Below are positions 1 through 6,150 of a DNA stretch of 6,173 bases, in pieces; position 1 is the stretch's first letter; each line of letters starts with the position of its first letter. A model generated the notes under the pieces. That model searched no databases. It worked only from the letters and a program-made list of their open reading frames with translations, and had not been told where the DNA came from. The DNA is from Pseudomonadota bacterium (GTDB lineage: Bacteria; Pseudomonadota; Gammaproteobacteria; Xanthomonadales; Xanthomonadaceae): assembly GCA_023430045.1 (NCBI GenBank), contig JAEZCF010000069.1, forward strand, positions 1 to 6,173, read 5' to 3'. The position numbers and the translations under genes are program-made.

Positions 1-1427
1 ATGCCGGCGTGGGCACGATCGCCGCCGGCGTGGTCAAGGCCGGCGCCGACCTGATCACCGTGTCCGGCCATGACGGCGGCACCGGTGCCTCGCCGATCAG
101 CTCGATCCGCTATGCCGGCGGGCCGTGGGAGCTGGGCGTGGCCGAGACCCACCAGGCGCTGGTCGCCAACGACCTGCGCGACCGCACCATCGTGCAGACC
201 GACGGCGGGCTGAAGACCGGGCTGGACGTGGTCAAGGCGGCACTGCTGGGCGCGGACAGCTTCGGCTTCGGCACCGGGCCGATGATCGTGCTGGGCTGCA
301 AGTACCTGCGCATCTGCCACCTCAACAACTGCGCCACCGGCGTGGCCACCCAGGATGAACGCCTGCGCGAAAACCACTTCACCGGCCAGCCGGAGCGTGT
401 GGAGAATTTCTTCCGCCTGCTGGCGGAGGAAGTGCGCGGCTGGTTGTCGCTGCTGGGCGCGCGTTCACTGGACGAGATCGTCGGCCGCACCGACCTGCTG
501 CGGCAGCTGGATGTCGCCCCGCGCGAAGGCGTGCGCGTGGACCTGTCGCGGCTGCTGGCCGATGCACGTTACGAAGGCAGCCACTGCGCGGCGCAGCGCC
601 TGTACGAATCGCCGGACAGCCTGGCCACGCAGATGGACGGCCTGCTGGCCGAAGCAATCGCCGGCAAGCGCGGTGGTGAACACCGCTTCCTGATCCACAA
701 CACCGACCGCAGCATCGGCACCCGGCTGTCCGGCGCCATCGCCCGCGCGCACGGCAACCAGGGCATGGCAGACGCGCCGCTGGAGCTGCGCTTCCGCGGC
801 ACTGCAGGACAGAGTTTCGGTGCGTTCAACGTGGGCGGCCTGCACCTGGAAGTGGAAGGCGAAGCCAACGACTACGTGGGCAAGGGCATGGCCGGCGGGC
901 GGCTGGTGATACGGCCGCCGCGCGGGGCGCGCTTCGAGGCACGCAATACCGCGATCATCGGCAATACCTGCCTGTATGGCTCCACCGGTGGCGAGCTGTT
1001 CGCCGCGGGTCGGGCCGGTGAACGTTTCGCGGTGCGCAACTCCGGTGCACTGGCGGTGATCGAAGGCGCCGGCGACCACTGCTGCGAATACATGACTGAT
1101 GGCGTGGTGCTGGTGCTGGGCAAGGTCGGCCTGAACTTCGGCGCCGGCTTCACCGGCGGCCTGGCCTACGTGCTGGACACCGACCGCGACTTCGTGGACC
1201 GCTACAACCACGAGCTGATCGACATCCATCGCGTGTCCGCCGAAGGCTTCGAGAACTACCGGCAGCATCTGCACCGGCTGATCGGCCGGCACCGCGAGCT
1301 GACCGGCAGCATCTGGGCGCAGCAGATCCTCGATGAATTCCGCGATTACATCGGCCGCTTCTGGCTGGTGAAACCCAAGGCCGCCAGCATCGAATCCCTG
1401 ACCGAAACCCTGCGCCGCGCCGCGTGA
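1..1427 (+). CDS. gltB: Glutamate synthase (NADPH) large (alpha) subunit, 3' portion; 5' end outside window
   Basis: GltB makes two glutamates from glutamine and 2-oxoglutarate in the cytoplasm, as the catalytic subunit of the GltBD complex. The reading frame is already open at the window edge (first full codon at base 3), so about 474 C-terminal residues of a protein usually near 1,480 residues are visible; the N-terminal glutamine amidotransferase domain lies upstream. The fragment opens in the FMN-binding barrel, with the family signature SGHDGGTGASP at bases 63-95. The three cysteines of the [3Fe-4S] cluster follow as C-x5-C-x4-C in CKYLRICHLNNC (cysteine codons at 297, 315 and 330). From about base 750 the glycine-rich right-handed beta-helix (GXGXG) domain runs to about base 1180, for example FGAFNVGG, GKGMAGGRLVI and NFGAGFTGGLAYVLD. 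A helical tail ends at TGA 1425-1427. No frameshift or lost key residue is seen. gltD follows on the same strand after 103 bp, the usual gltBD operon order. Confidence 0.97.
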   Translation, partial: AGVGTIAAGVVKAGADLITVSGHDGGTGASPISSIRYAGGPWELGVAETHQALVANDLRDRTIVQTDGGLKTGLDVVKAALLGADSFGFGTGPMIVLGCKYLRICHLNNCATGVATQDERLRENHFTGQPERVENFFRLLAEEVRGWLSLLGARSLDEIVGRTDLLRQLDVAPREGVRVDLSRLLADARYEGSHCAAQRLYESPDSLATQMDGLLAEAIAGKRGGEHRFLIHNTDRSIGTRLSGAIARAHGNQGMADAPLELRFRGTAGQSFGAFNVGGLHLEVEGEANDYVGKGMAGGRLVIRPPRGARFEARNTAIIGNTCLYGSTGGELFAAGRAGERFAVRNSGALAVIEGAGDHCCEYMTDGVVLVLGKVGLNFGAGFTGGLAYVLDTDRDFVDRYNHELIDIHRVSAEGFENYRQHLHRLIGRHRELTGSIWAQQILDEFRDYIGRFWLVKPKAASIESLTETLRRAA

Positions 1428-1484
1428 TGCGCCACACGCGACCGAGGCGCCGCCTGCACCGGGCGCACCGGCTTTCCCACCGCT

Positions 1485-1508
1485 GTAGTGCCGGGCTCTG
1501 CTCGGCAT
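1485..1508 (+). repeat. GTAG-headed short hairpin between gltB and gltD, SMAG/REP-like
   Basis: GTAG (1485-1488) is followed by an 8-bp stem: left arm TGCCGGGC (1489-1496), loop TCT (1497-1499), right arm GCTCGGCA (1500-1507). All positions pair, one as G-U in RNA. A GTAG tetranucleotide at the foot of a short imperfect palindrome is the hallmark of the SMAG repeats that occur in very many copies in Stenotrophomonas maltophilia. The assignment rests on this pattern, since copy number cannot be judged from one window. There is no U-tract, so it is not a classical intrinsic terminator. In a gltBD transcript it would fold 23 nt before the gltD start codon and could affect mRNA stability or the GltB:GltD ratio. 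The remainder of the 103-bp spacer (1428-1484) holds only a weak 5-bp stem (1447-1451 with 1462-1466) and no clear promoter. Confidence 0.65.
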
Positions 1509-1530
1509 CCGGAAACCCCCAGAGCACGCC

Positions 1531-2976
1531 ATGAGCCGAAAGCATGCCTTCCAGTTCCTCGACCTGCCCCGGACGATGCCGCAGCGCATTCCGGTGGAAC
1601 TGCGCACGTCCGGCGACTGGAGCGAACTGTACGGAAAGTTCGGCAGGGAGGATGCGCAGTACCAGGCCGGCCGCTGCCTGGATTGCGGCAATCCTTACTG
1701 CAGCTGGAAATGTCCGGTCCACAATGCGATTCCGCAGTGGCTGCAGCTGGTGCAGGAAAACCGCATCGAAGAAGCCGCCGCGCTGTGCCACAGCACCAAT
1801 CCGCTGCCGGAGGTGTGTGGCCGCGTATGCCCGCAGGACCGGCTGTGCGAAGGCAGCTGCACGCTGGAAGAGTTCGGTGCGGTGACCATCGGCGCGGTCG
1901 AGAAGTACATCGTCGACACCGCCCTGGCGCAGGGCTGGCGCCCGGACCTCACGGCGGTCGAAGCCACCGGGCATACCGTCGCCGTGGTCGGCGCAGGGCC
2001 GGCCGGGCTGGCCTGTGCCGATCGCCTGGCGCGCGCCGGCATCGTCGCCGTGGTCTATGACCGGTACGAGCAGATCGGTGGCCTGCTGCAGTTCGGCATT
2101 CCCAGTTTCAAGCTGGACAAGGACGTGATCCGTCGCCGCCGCGAGGTGCTTGAAGGCATGGGCGTGCAGTTCCGGCTTGGTGTGGAGATCGGTCGCGATG
2201 TCAGCGTGGATGAGCTGCTGCAGCGCCACGACGCCGTGTTCCTCGGCACCGGCGCCTATCGCTACACCGATGGGGGACTGGATGGCCAGGACCTCAAGGG
2301 CGTTCTGCCGGCGCTGCCCTTCCTGGTGCAGAACGCCCGCATCGTCAGCGGCGACGACCCGCACGGCCGGCCCATCGCCGGCTGGGAGGACCAGATCGCC
2401 CTGCCGGATCTCACCGGCAAACGCGTGGTGGTGCTCGGTGGGGGCGACACCGGCATGGACTGCGTCCGCAGCGCGGTGCGCCTGGGCGCGGCACGGGTGA
2501 CCTGCGCCTATCGTCGCGACGAAGCCAACATGCCCGGCAGCGCACGCGAGGTGGCCAACGCACGCGAGGAAGGCGTGCGCTTCCTGTTCAACCGCCAGCC
2601 GCTGTCCATCGAAGCCGGCGCCGATGACGAGGTGATCGGGGTGACCGTGGTGGAGACGCGGCTTGGAGAGCCGGATGCCAATGGCCGCCAGGCAGCGGTG
2701 CCGATTGAAGGCAGCGAGTCGCTGCTGGCGGCCGATGTGGTGATCATCGCCTTCGGTTTCTCGCCGAGTGCACCCGGCTGGTTGTCCGAATATGGCGTGC
2801 AGGCACAGGCGAACGGTCGCCTGCAGGTCGGTGGCAACGGACGGCTGCCCTACCAGACCGCGCACCCGCGCCTGTTCGCCGGCGGCGATGCGGTACGCGG
2901 TGCGGATCTGGTGGTCACCGCGGTGGCCGAAGGCCGCGATGCCGCCGCCAGCATCGTGCGCCTGCTGGCACACTGA
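1531..2976 (+). CDS. gltD: Glutamate synthase (NADPH) small (beta) subunit
   Basis: GltD is the electron-input subunit of glutamate synthase: it oxidises NADPH at FAD and passes electrons through [4Fe-4S] centres to the FMN of GltB. The protein has 481 residues, close to the usual 470-490. The N-terminal Fe-S domain has two cysteine groups: C-x2-C-x4-C-x3-C at Cys49, 52, 57 and 61, and C-x3-C-x5-C-x3-C at Cys96, 100, 106 and 110. The FAD-binding Rossmann motif GAGPAG is at 154-159, the NADPH-binding motif GGGDTG at 303-308, and the C-terminal FAD motif FAGGD at 449-453. The start is chosen because MSRKHAFQFLDLPR matches the conserved GltD N terminus. Its ribosome site is weak (AGAG at 1521-1524). 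It follows gltB by 103 bp and is probably co-transcribed with it. It ends 3 bp before the stop codon of the convergent kinase gene. Related dehydrogenases such as PreT or AegA share the fold, but the position beside gltB settles the call. Confidence 0.97.
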   Translation: MSRKHAFQFLDLPRTMPQRIPVELRTSGDWSELYGKFGREDAQYQAGRCLDCGNPYCSWKCPVHNAIPQWLQLVQENRIEEAAALCHSTNPLPEVCGRVCPQDRLCEGSCTLEEFGAVTIGAVEKYIVDTALAQGWRPDLTAVEATGHTVAVVGAGPAGLACADRLARAGIVAVVYDRYEQIGGLLQFGIPSFKLDKDVIRRRREVLEGMGVQFRLGVEIGRDVSVDELLQRHDAVFLGTGAYRYTDGGLDGQDLKGVLPALPFLVQNARIVSGDDPHGRPIAGWEDQIALPDLTGKRVVVLGGGDTGMDCVRSAVRLGAARVTCAYRRDEANMPGSAREVANAREEGVRFLFNRQPLSIEAGADDEVIGVTVVETRLGEPDANGRQAAVPIEGSESLLAADVVIIAFGFSPSAPGWLSEYGVQAQANGRLQVGGNGRLPYQTAHPRLFAGGDAVRGADLVVTAVAEGRDAAASIVRLLAH

Positions 2977-2979
2977 AAT

Positions 2980-5130
2980 TCACCCAGCCTGCAGGTCCTG
3001 CAGATGCTGCAGCACGTCCTGCAGCCGCGCATGGAGGGCCCGCCGGCGTTCGCCATCGATGGGGCCCTCTGCTTCACTGAGCTCACGCAGCTGCAGGGCC
3101 AGTGCATGCAGGCCGACACTGCCAACGCCGCCGGCCATGCGGTGCAGCCGCTGCGACACGGCATGCGGATCCGTACCAGTTGCGTCCAGCTGCAGGCGCC
3201 GCAGGTCGTCCTCCAGGCTTTGCCGCAGCGAGCACACCAGCGCCCGCGCCGTCTCTTCACTGCCGAACCGGGCCGCCAGCGTGGCCAGCCCGGGGGTGTC
3301 GTCATCGAGCTTCATCGAAGCCGGTGCAGGTACCGGTTGCCGTCCGGCCAGCAATCCGGGCAGGACCTGCTTGATCGCGTCCTGCAGCGCGCGGCGGCTG
3401 ATCGGCTTTGCCAGCACGTGGTGGACCTCGGCACCCTGCATCCCGCCCGGGTCGGCGCTCATGCCAATGACCGGGATCGGCGACCTGCCCTGCCGTCGCT
3501 CTTCCGCGCGGATGCGCGTGACCAGCTCGACGCCGTCCAGGCCAGGCATCCGCTCATCGGTGAACAGCAGCGCGTGACTCCCTTCGCGCCATGCCGCCAG
3601 CGCCTGCCCGCCGTCACCGACGACATCCACCTCCAGCCCCATGCCGCGCAGCCACCATTGCATCAGCAACTGCTGGGTCGGATGGTCTTCAGCGACCAGT
3701 ACGCGTGATACGGCGCTCCGGCCAGCTACGGCAGCCGGGTGCTCCACAGCGTGCGAAGGCCCCACCGACGACGACAGGTCTGTCTGCACCGGCCCAGGCA
3801 CACGTTGCAGGTCCAGCTCGATCGATACCGTCGTGCCGCACCCCGGCGCGCTGCGCAGGGTGATGCTCCCGTCCATGCGCCTGACCAGTCGCTGGCAGAT
3901 GCCCAGCCCGAGTCCGGTGCCACCGTAACGTCGTGGCGTGGTCGCATCCACCTGCGTGAACGCCTCGAACACGGCCTGCTGGCGCTCCAGCGGAATGCCC
4001 ACGCCGGTATCGCTCACGTCGATACGCAGGCGCTGCATGTCCTGCGCGTCGTCCAGCACCTGCACGGCAATGGCGACGTCACCGCGATCAGTGAACTTGA
4101 TCGCGTTGCCGACGATGTTGAACAGAATCTGCCGCAGCCGCGTGGCATCGGCCAACAGCCATCCGGCCACCCGTGGATCGGCCTGTTGCCGCAGCTGCAG
4201 TCCCTTCGCGCAGGCCACCGGCAACAGCAGCTGTTCCACACTGCCCAGCACCGCGCGCAGATCGACCGGCGTGGCGTCCAGCCCCAGCTCGGCATCGTCC
4301 CCGCCGGACAATGCGAGCACATCATCGAGGATCCGCGCGAGCATCATCGCTGCATCGCCCAGGGCATCCAGGGCTGCGCGTTGGTGGCTATCCAGTGGAC
4401 CCTCGCGCAGGTCTGTCAGCCGCTGCAGCAGCGTGCGCATCGGCCTGCCGATGCCGCTGCCCAACGTAGCCAGCAACCGCCCCCGTGCCGCAGCATCCGC
4501 TTCGGCCTGGGCATGGGCCGCAGCAATCGCCTCATCGCGTGCGCACCGATCGGATACGTCCATCCAGTAGCCGGTCCAGCGCTGGCCGTTCCCGGCCGGG
4601 CCGGTGGGCCAGGCGTGCATGGTGACCTGACGGGGTCCCCGCACGCCGTGGGCGATGAAGTGGAGCGACACCGGCACCCTGCGGCGCAATGCGCGGCGCA
4701 TGCCCGCCAGCATCCGCCACCGGTCCTGCATGGCCACCGCCGTGATGACCCGCCCGGGATCACTGCGCAGTTCACGCGGGGACGCGCTGAACAGCTGCGG
4801 CGAATCGCCAGCAACCAGTTCCAGCTCCATGTCACCCTGACCGCCCCGCCATGCCTGGAAAACCACCACCGGCAGGTTGTCGGACACCTCCTCAAGACGG
4901 CGCTGCAAGATGTGCCGCCGCCGACGTTCCCGGCGCAGCCGCCGCCGGCCGACCGCATGCAGCAGGCCGATGGCCGCCAGCGCCAGGCCCGCGCTCGACA
5001 GCAGCGCGGTGGCGATCATCGGGTCCATCGGCCTGGCTGCACGCAGCGCAGGCAGGACAAGGGCGGTGTCCAGGCCATGACTCATTGACGCTATCAGGGA
5101 TTGAACACCGTGCCACCAGATTTGCTGCAT
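2980..5130 (-). CDS. Membrane-anchored PAS hybrid sensor kinase (HisKA-like/HATPase_c/receiver/HPt), H-box His replaced by Ser
   Basis: This 716-residue protein has the layout of a multi-step phosphorelay sensor. One hydrophobic segment (about 38-60) is followed by a very arginine-rich stretch (62-78), which suggests an inner-membrane anchor with the rest in the cytoplasm. Residues about 80-190 look like a PAS domain (ending WTGYWMDVSD). The dimerisation helix follows, but its H-box reads LATLGSGIGRPM (221-232 region): Ser225 stands where LATMSHEIRTPL carries the phosphorylated His. The ATPase domain is intact by motif: N box NIVGNAIKF (338-346), G1 DTGVGIP (374-380), F box FEAF (388-391), G2 GGTGLGLG (403-410). 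The receiver has Glu481/Asp482, phospho-acceptor Asp525 (TDERMPGLDG), Ser558 and Lys575. The C-terminal HPt domain has His663 in LHRMAGGVGS. The start is the first ATG after an in-frame stop (5158-5160), with a weak AGG upstream; Met16 is an alternative. The signal and partner regulator are not identifiable, and no separate response regulator gene lies in the window. Confidence 0.93.
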   Translation of the reverse strand: MQQIWWHGVQSLIASMSHGLDTALVLPALRAARPMDPMIATALLSSAGLALAAIGLLHAVGRRRLRRERRRRHILQRRLEEVSDNLPVVVFQAWRGGQGDMELELVAGDSPQLFSASPRELRSDPGRVITAVAMQDRWRMLAGMRRALRRRVPVSLHFIAHGVRGPRQVTMHAWPTGPAGNGQRWTGYWMDVSDRCARDEAIAAAHAQAEADAAARGRLLATLGSGIGRPMRTLLQRLTDLREGPLDSHQRAALDALGDAAMMLARILDDVLALSGGDDAELGLDATPVDLRAVLGSVEQLLLPVACAKGLQLRQQADPRVAGWLLADATRLRQILFNIVGNAIKFTDRGDVAIAVQVLDDAQDMQRLRIDVSDTGVGIPLERQQAVFEAFTQVDATTPRRYGGTGLGLGICQRLVRRMDGSITLRSAPGCGTTVSIELDLQRVPGPVQTDLSSSVGPSHAVEHPAAVAGRSAVSRVLVAEDHPTQQLLMQWWLRGMGLEVDVVGDGGQALAAWREGSHALLFTDERMPGLDGVELVTRIRAEERRQGRSPIPVIGMSADPGGMQGAEVHHVLAKPISRRALQDAIKQVLPGLLAGRQPVPAPASMKLDDDTPGLATLAARFGSEETARALVCSLRQSLEDDLRRLQLDATGTDPHAVSQRLHRMAGGVGSVGLHALALQLRELSEAEGPIDGERRRALHARLQDVLQHLQDLQAG

Positions 5131-5159
5131 CCACGCCTGTGTTCGACGTGATCGTCGTC

Positions 5160-5181
5160 ATACACTTCGGATACACCTCTG
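5160..5181 (+). promoter_or_regulatory. Tandem 11-bp direct repeat in the divergent 64-bp intergenic region, possible operator or promoter element
   Basis: Two adjacent 11-bp units, ATACACTTCGG (5160-5170) and ATACACCTCTG (5171-5181), agree at 9 of 11 positions and repeat at about one helical turn. They lie between the divergent kinase and methylglyoxal synthase-like genes, just before the Shine-Dalgarno sequence of the latter. TACACT (5161-5166) could double as a -10 hexamer (4 of 6 to TATAAT), but no good -35 lies at the right distance. A regulatory role is inferred only from spacing and position. Any promoters for both divergent genes must lie in or overlap this short region. Confidence 0.3.
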
Positions 5182-5182
5182 T

Positions 5183-5186
5183 GGAG
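5183..5186 (+). promoter_or_regulatory. Shine-Dalgarno GGAG for the methylglyoxal synthase-like gene
   Basis: GGAG ends 8 nt before the ATG at 5195, which is near-optimal spacing and supports that start over any later in-frame ATG. Confidence 0.6.
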
Positions 5187-5194
5187 TCGATCGA

Positions 5195-6058
5195 ATGCGA
5201 CTTGGACTGGCCGCCAACCGGCTGCACCATCACGATGGACACGCGGCGCTGTTCCGTTGGCTGGACGCCTGCCGGACCGGCCTGCACGATCTGCAGCTGC
5301 AGTTGCATGCAGTGGGCAGGACGTTCGATGCCATCGAGCGTCATGGCCGCCCGGAGGACCTGCAGCGGCTGGTTCGTTATCCCTATGGCCGCGAGGGCGG
5401 CCTGATGAAACTGGTTGCCGAGGTGGTGGGCATGGGGACTGATCGCAGTCTCGACGGTGCCCTTTACCTGATCGATCCGGTGGATCCGTCCTCGATCTTT
5501 CCCGAGGCGCTGGCGCTCAAGCGCCAGTGCGTCATCCATGGCAAGCCTTTCCTGTCCACGGTGGCCAGCGCGCGGGACTGGGTGGAGATGGAACGCGTGC
5601 ATGCCGGCTTCGCGGCAGATCCGGGTGCCGCAGCGCTGCATGCCTTCGAGCAGCAGACGCTGGCACTCATCGCCCACGACGCGATGAAACCGGCCATGCT
5701 GGCCTTTGCCAGCGAACATTTCGACGTGCTCTCACGCTTCGCGCAGCGCGTGGCCACGGGCACCACGGGCCAGCGCCTGAATGAACTGGCCTGGAGCCGC
5801 GGCTGGCCGGCGGGCACGCCGTGGGTGACGCGCTACCAGAGCGGGCCGATGGGCGGAGACGCACAGATCGCCGATCAGGTACTGGAAGGACGCTGTCAGC
5901 GCGTGGTCTTTTTCGAGGACCCGCACGTGGCGCGCCAGCACGAAGCGGACATCCAGCTGCTGGAGCGCGCGGTAACCACCATGACCGACCATGCCGTATG
6001 CATCACCGCGCCGCGCGTAGCCGCCCGCTGGGCGCAGGCCGCCGCACAACGCAGCTGA
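5195..6058 (+). CDS. mgsA: Methylglyoxal synthase-family protein, apparent tandem MGS domains with degenerate N-terminal copy
   Basis: Methylglyoxal synthase converts dihydroxyacetone phosphate to methylglyoxal and phosphate, bypassing lower glycolysis when phosphate is limiting. Residues about 153-287 match the whole enzyme as recalled from E. coli MgsA: IAHDAMK (159-165; His161, Asp162 and Lys165 for His19, Asp20 and Lys23), ATGTTG (187-192, phosphate loop), SGPMGGD (216-222; Asp222 for catalytic Asp71), and FFEDP-x5-HEAD (239-252; Asp242, His249 and Asp252 for Asp91, His98 and Asp101, with identical spacing). The protein is 287 residues against about 150 for usual MgsA. Residues 1-135 align as a second, diverged copy: LGLAAN for the first strand, AVGRTFDAI (39-47) for ATGTTGNLI, GREGGLM (65-71) for GPMGGDQ, LIDP (92-95) for FWDP, and KPFLSTVASARDW (117-129) for IPVATNVATADF. 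That copy lacks most catalytic residues. The ATG is supported by GGAG 8 nt upstream. The gene is divergent from the kinase. Enzymatic activity is likely but inferred; the symbol applies to the C-terminal domain. Confidence 0.88.
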   Translation: MRLGLAANRLHHHDGHAALFRWLDACRTGLHDLQLQLHAVGRTFDAIERHGRPEDLQRLVRYPYGREGGLMKLVAEVVGMGTDRSLDGALYLIDPVDPSSIFPEALALKRQCVIHGKPFLSTVASARDWVEMERVHAGFAADPGAAALHAFEQQTLALIAHDAMKPAMLAFASEHFDVLSRFAQRVATGTTGQRLNELAWSRGWPAGTPWVTRYQSGPMGGDAQIADQVLEGRCQRVVFFEDPHVARQHEADIQLLERAVTTMTDHAVCITAPRVAARWAQAAAQRS

Positions 6059-6084
6059 CCAGCCATCCCCCAAACCCCCATAAC

Positions 6085-6117
6085 CCTCCCCGGAGGAAGA
6101 GCCCCTTCTGTTGAAGG
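6085..6117 (+). other. Two small hairpins downstream of the methylglyoxal synthase-like gene, possible weak terminator
   Basis: CCTCC (6085-6089) pairs with GGAGG (6092-6096) across a 2-nt gap, and CCTTC (6104-6108) pairs with GAAGG (6113-6117) around a TGTT loop. They start 27 bp after the stop codon at 6056-6058. The stems are only 5 bp and no T-run follows, so termination is a guess. No coding region is supported in 6059-6173. Confidence 0.3.
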
Positions 6118-6150
6118 CGCGGGTAGAGGAAGCATGCACGGGCAGCTGCT

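Noticed and set aside
1485..1508. Hairpin before gltD read as an intrinsic terminator
   Set aside because: No T-run follows the stem, and terminating here would cut gltD off from its operon. A dispersed GTAG-type repeat fits better.
465..1691. 408-codon open frame on the minus strand antisense to gltB
   Set aside because: It overlaps conserved GltB sequence, has low-complexity Ala/Gly/Gln/His composition and no family motif.
1150..2973. 607-codon open frame on the minus strand antisense to gltD and the end of gltB
   Set aside because: The plus strand here codes a complete, fully motif-conserved GltD. The antisense product has no recognisable domain and the frame is a usual by-product of high third-position GC.
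2768..3577. 269-codon plus-strand frame bridging the gltD and kinase 3' ends
   Set aside because: It is out of frame with gltD, opposite to the kinase, rich in Ser/Arg/Cys as typical of shadow translation, and has no ribosome site.
3739..5088. 449-codon open frame on the plus strand antisense to the sensor kinase
   Set aside because: Its Arg/Gln/His/Pro-rich product has no domain, whereas the minus strand shows HATPase, receiver and HPt motifs throughout.
2980..5130. Kinase frame as a pseudogene because of the missing H-box His
   Set aside because: The 716-codon frame is uninterrupted and all other catalytic and phosphorelay motifs are kept, so loss of the His looks like a specific change rather than decay.
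5732..6139. 135-codon minus-strand frame over the end of the methylglyoxal synthase homologue
   Set aside because: It is antisense to the most conserved part of the MGS domain (GTTG and GPMGGD motifs) and shows no motif of its own.
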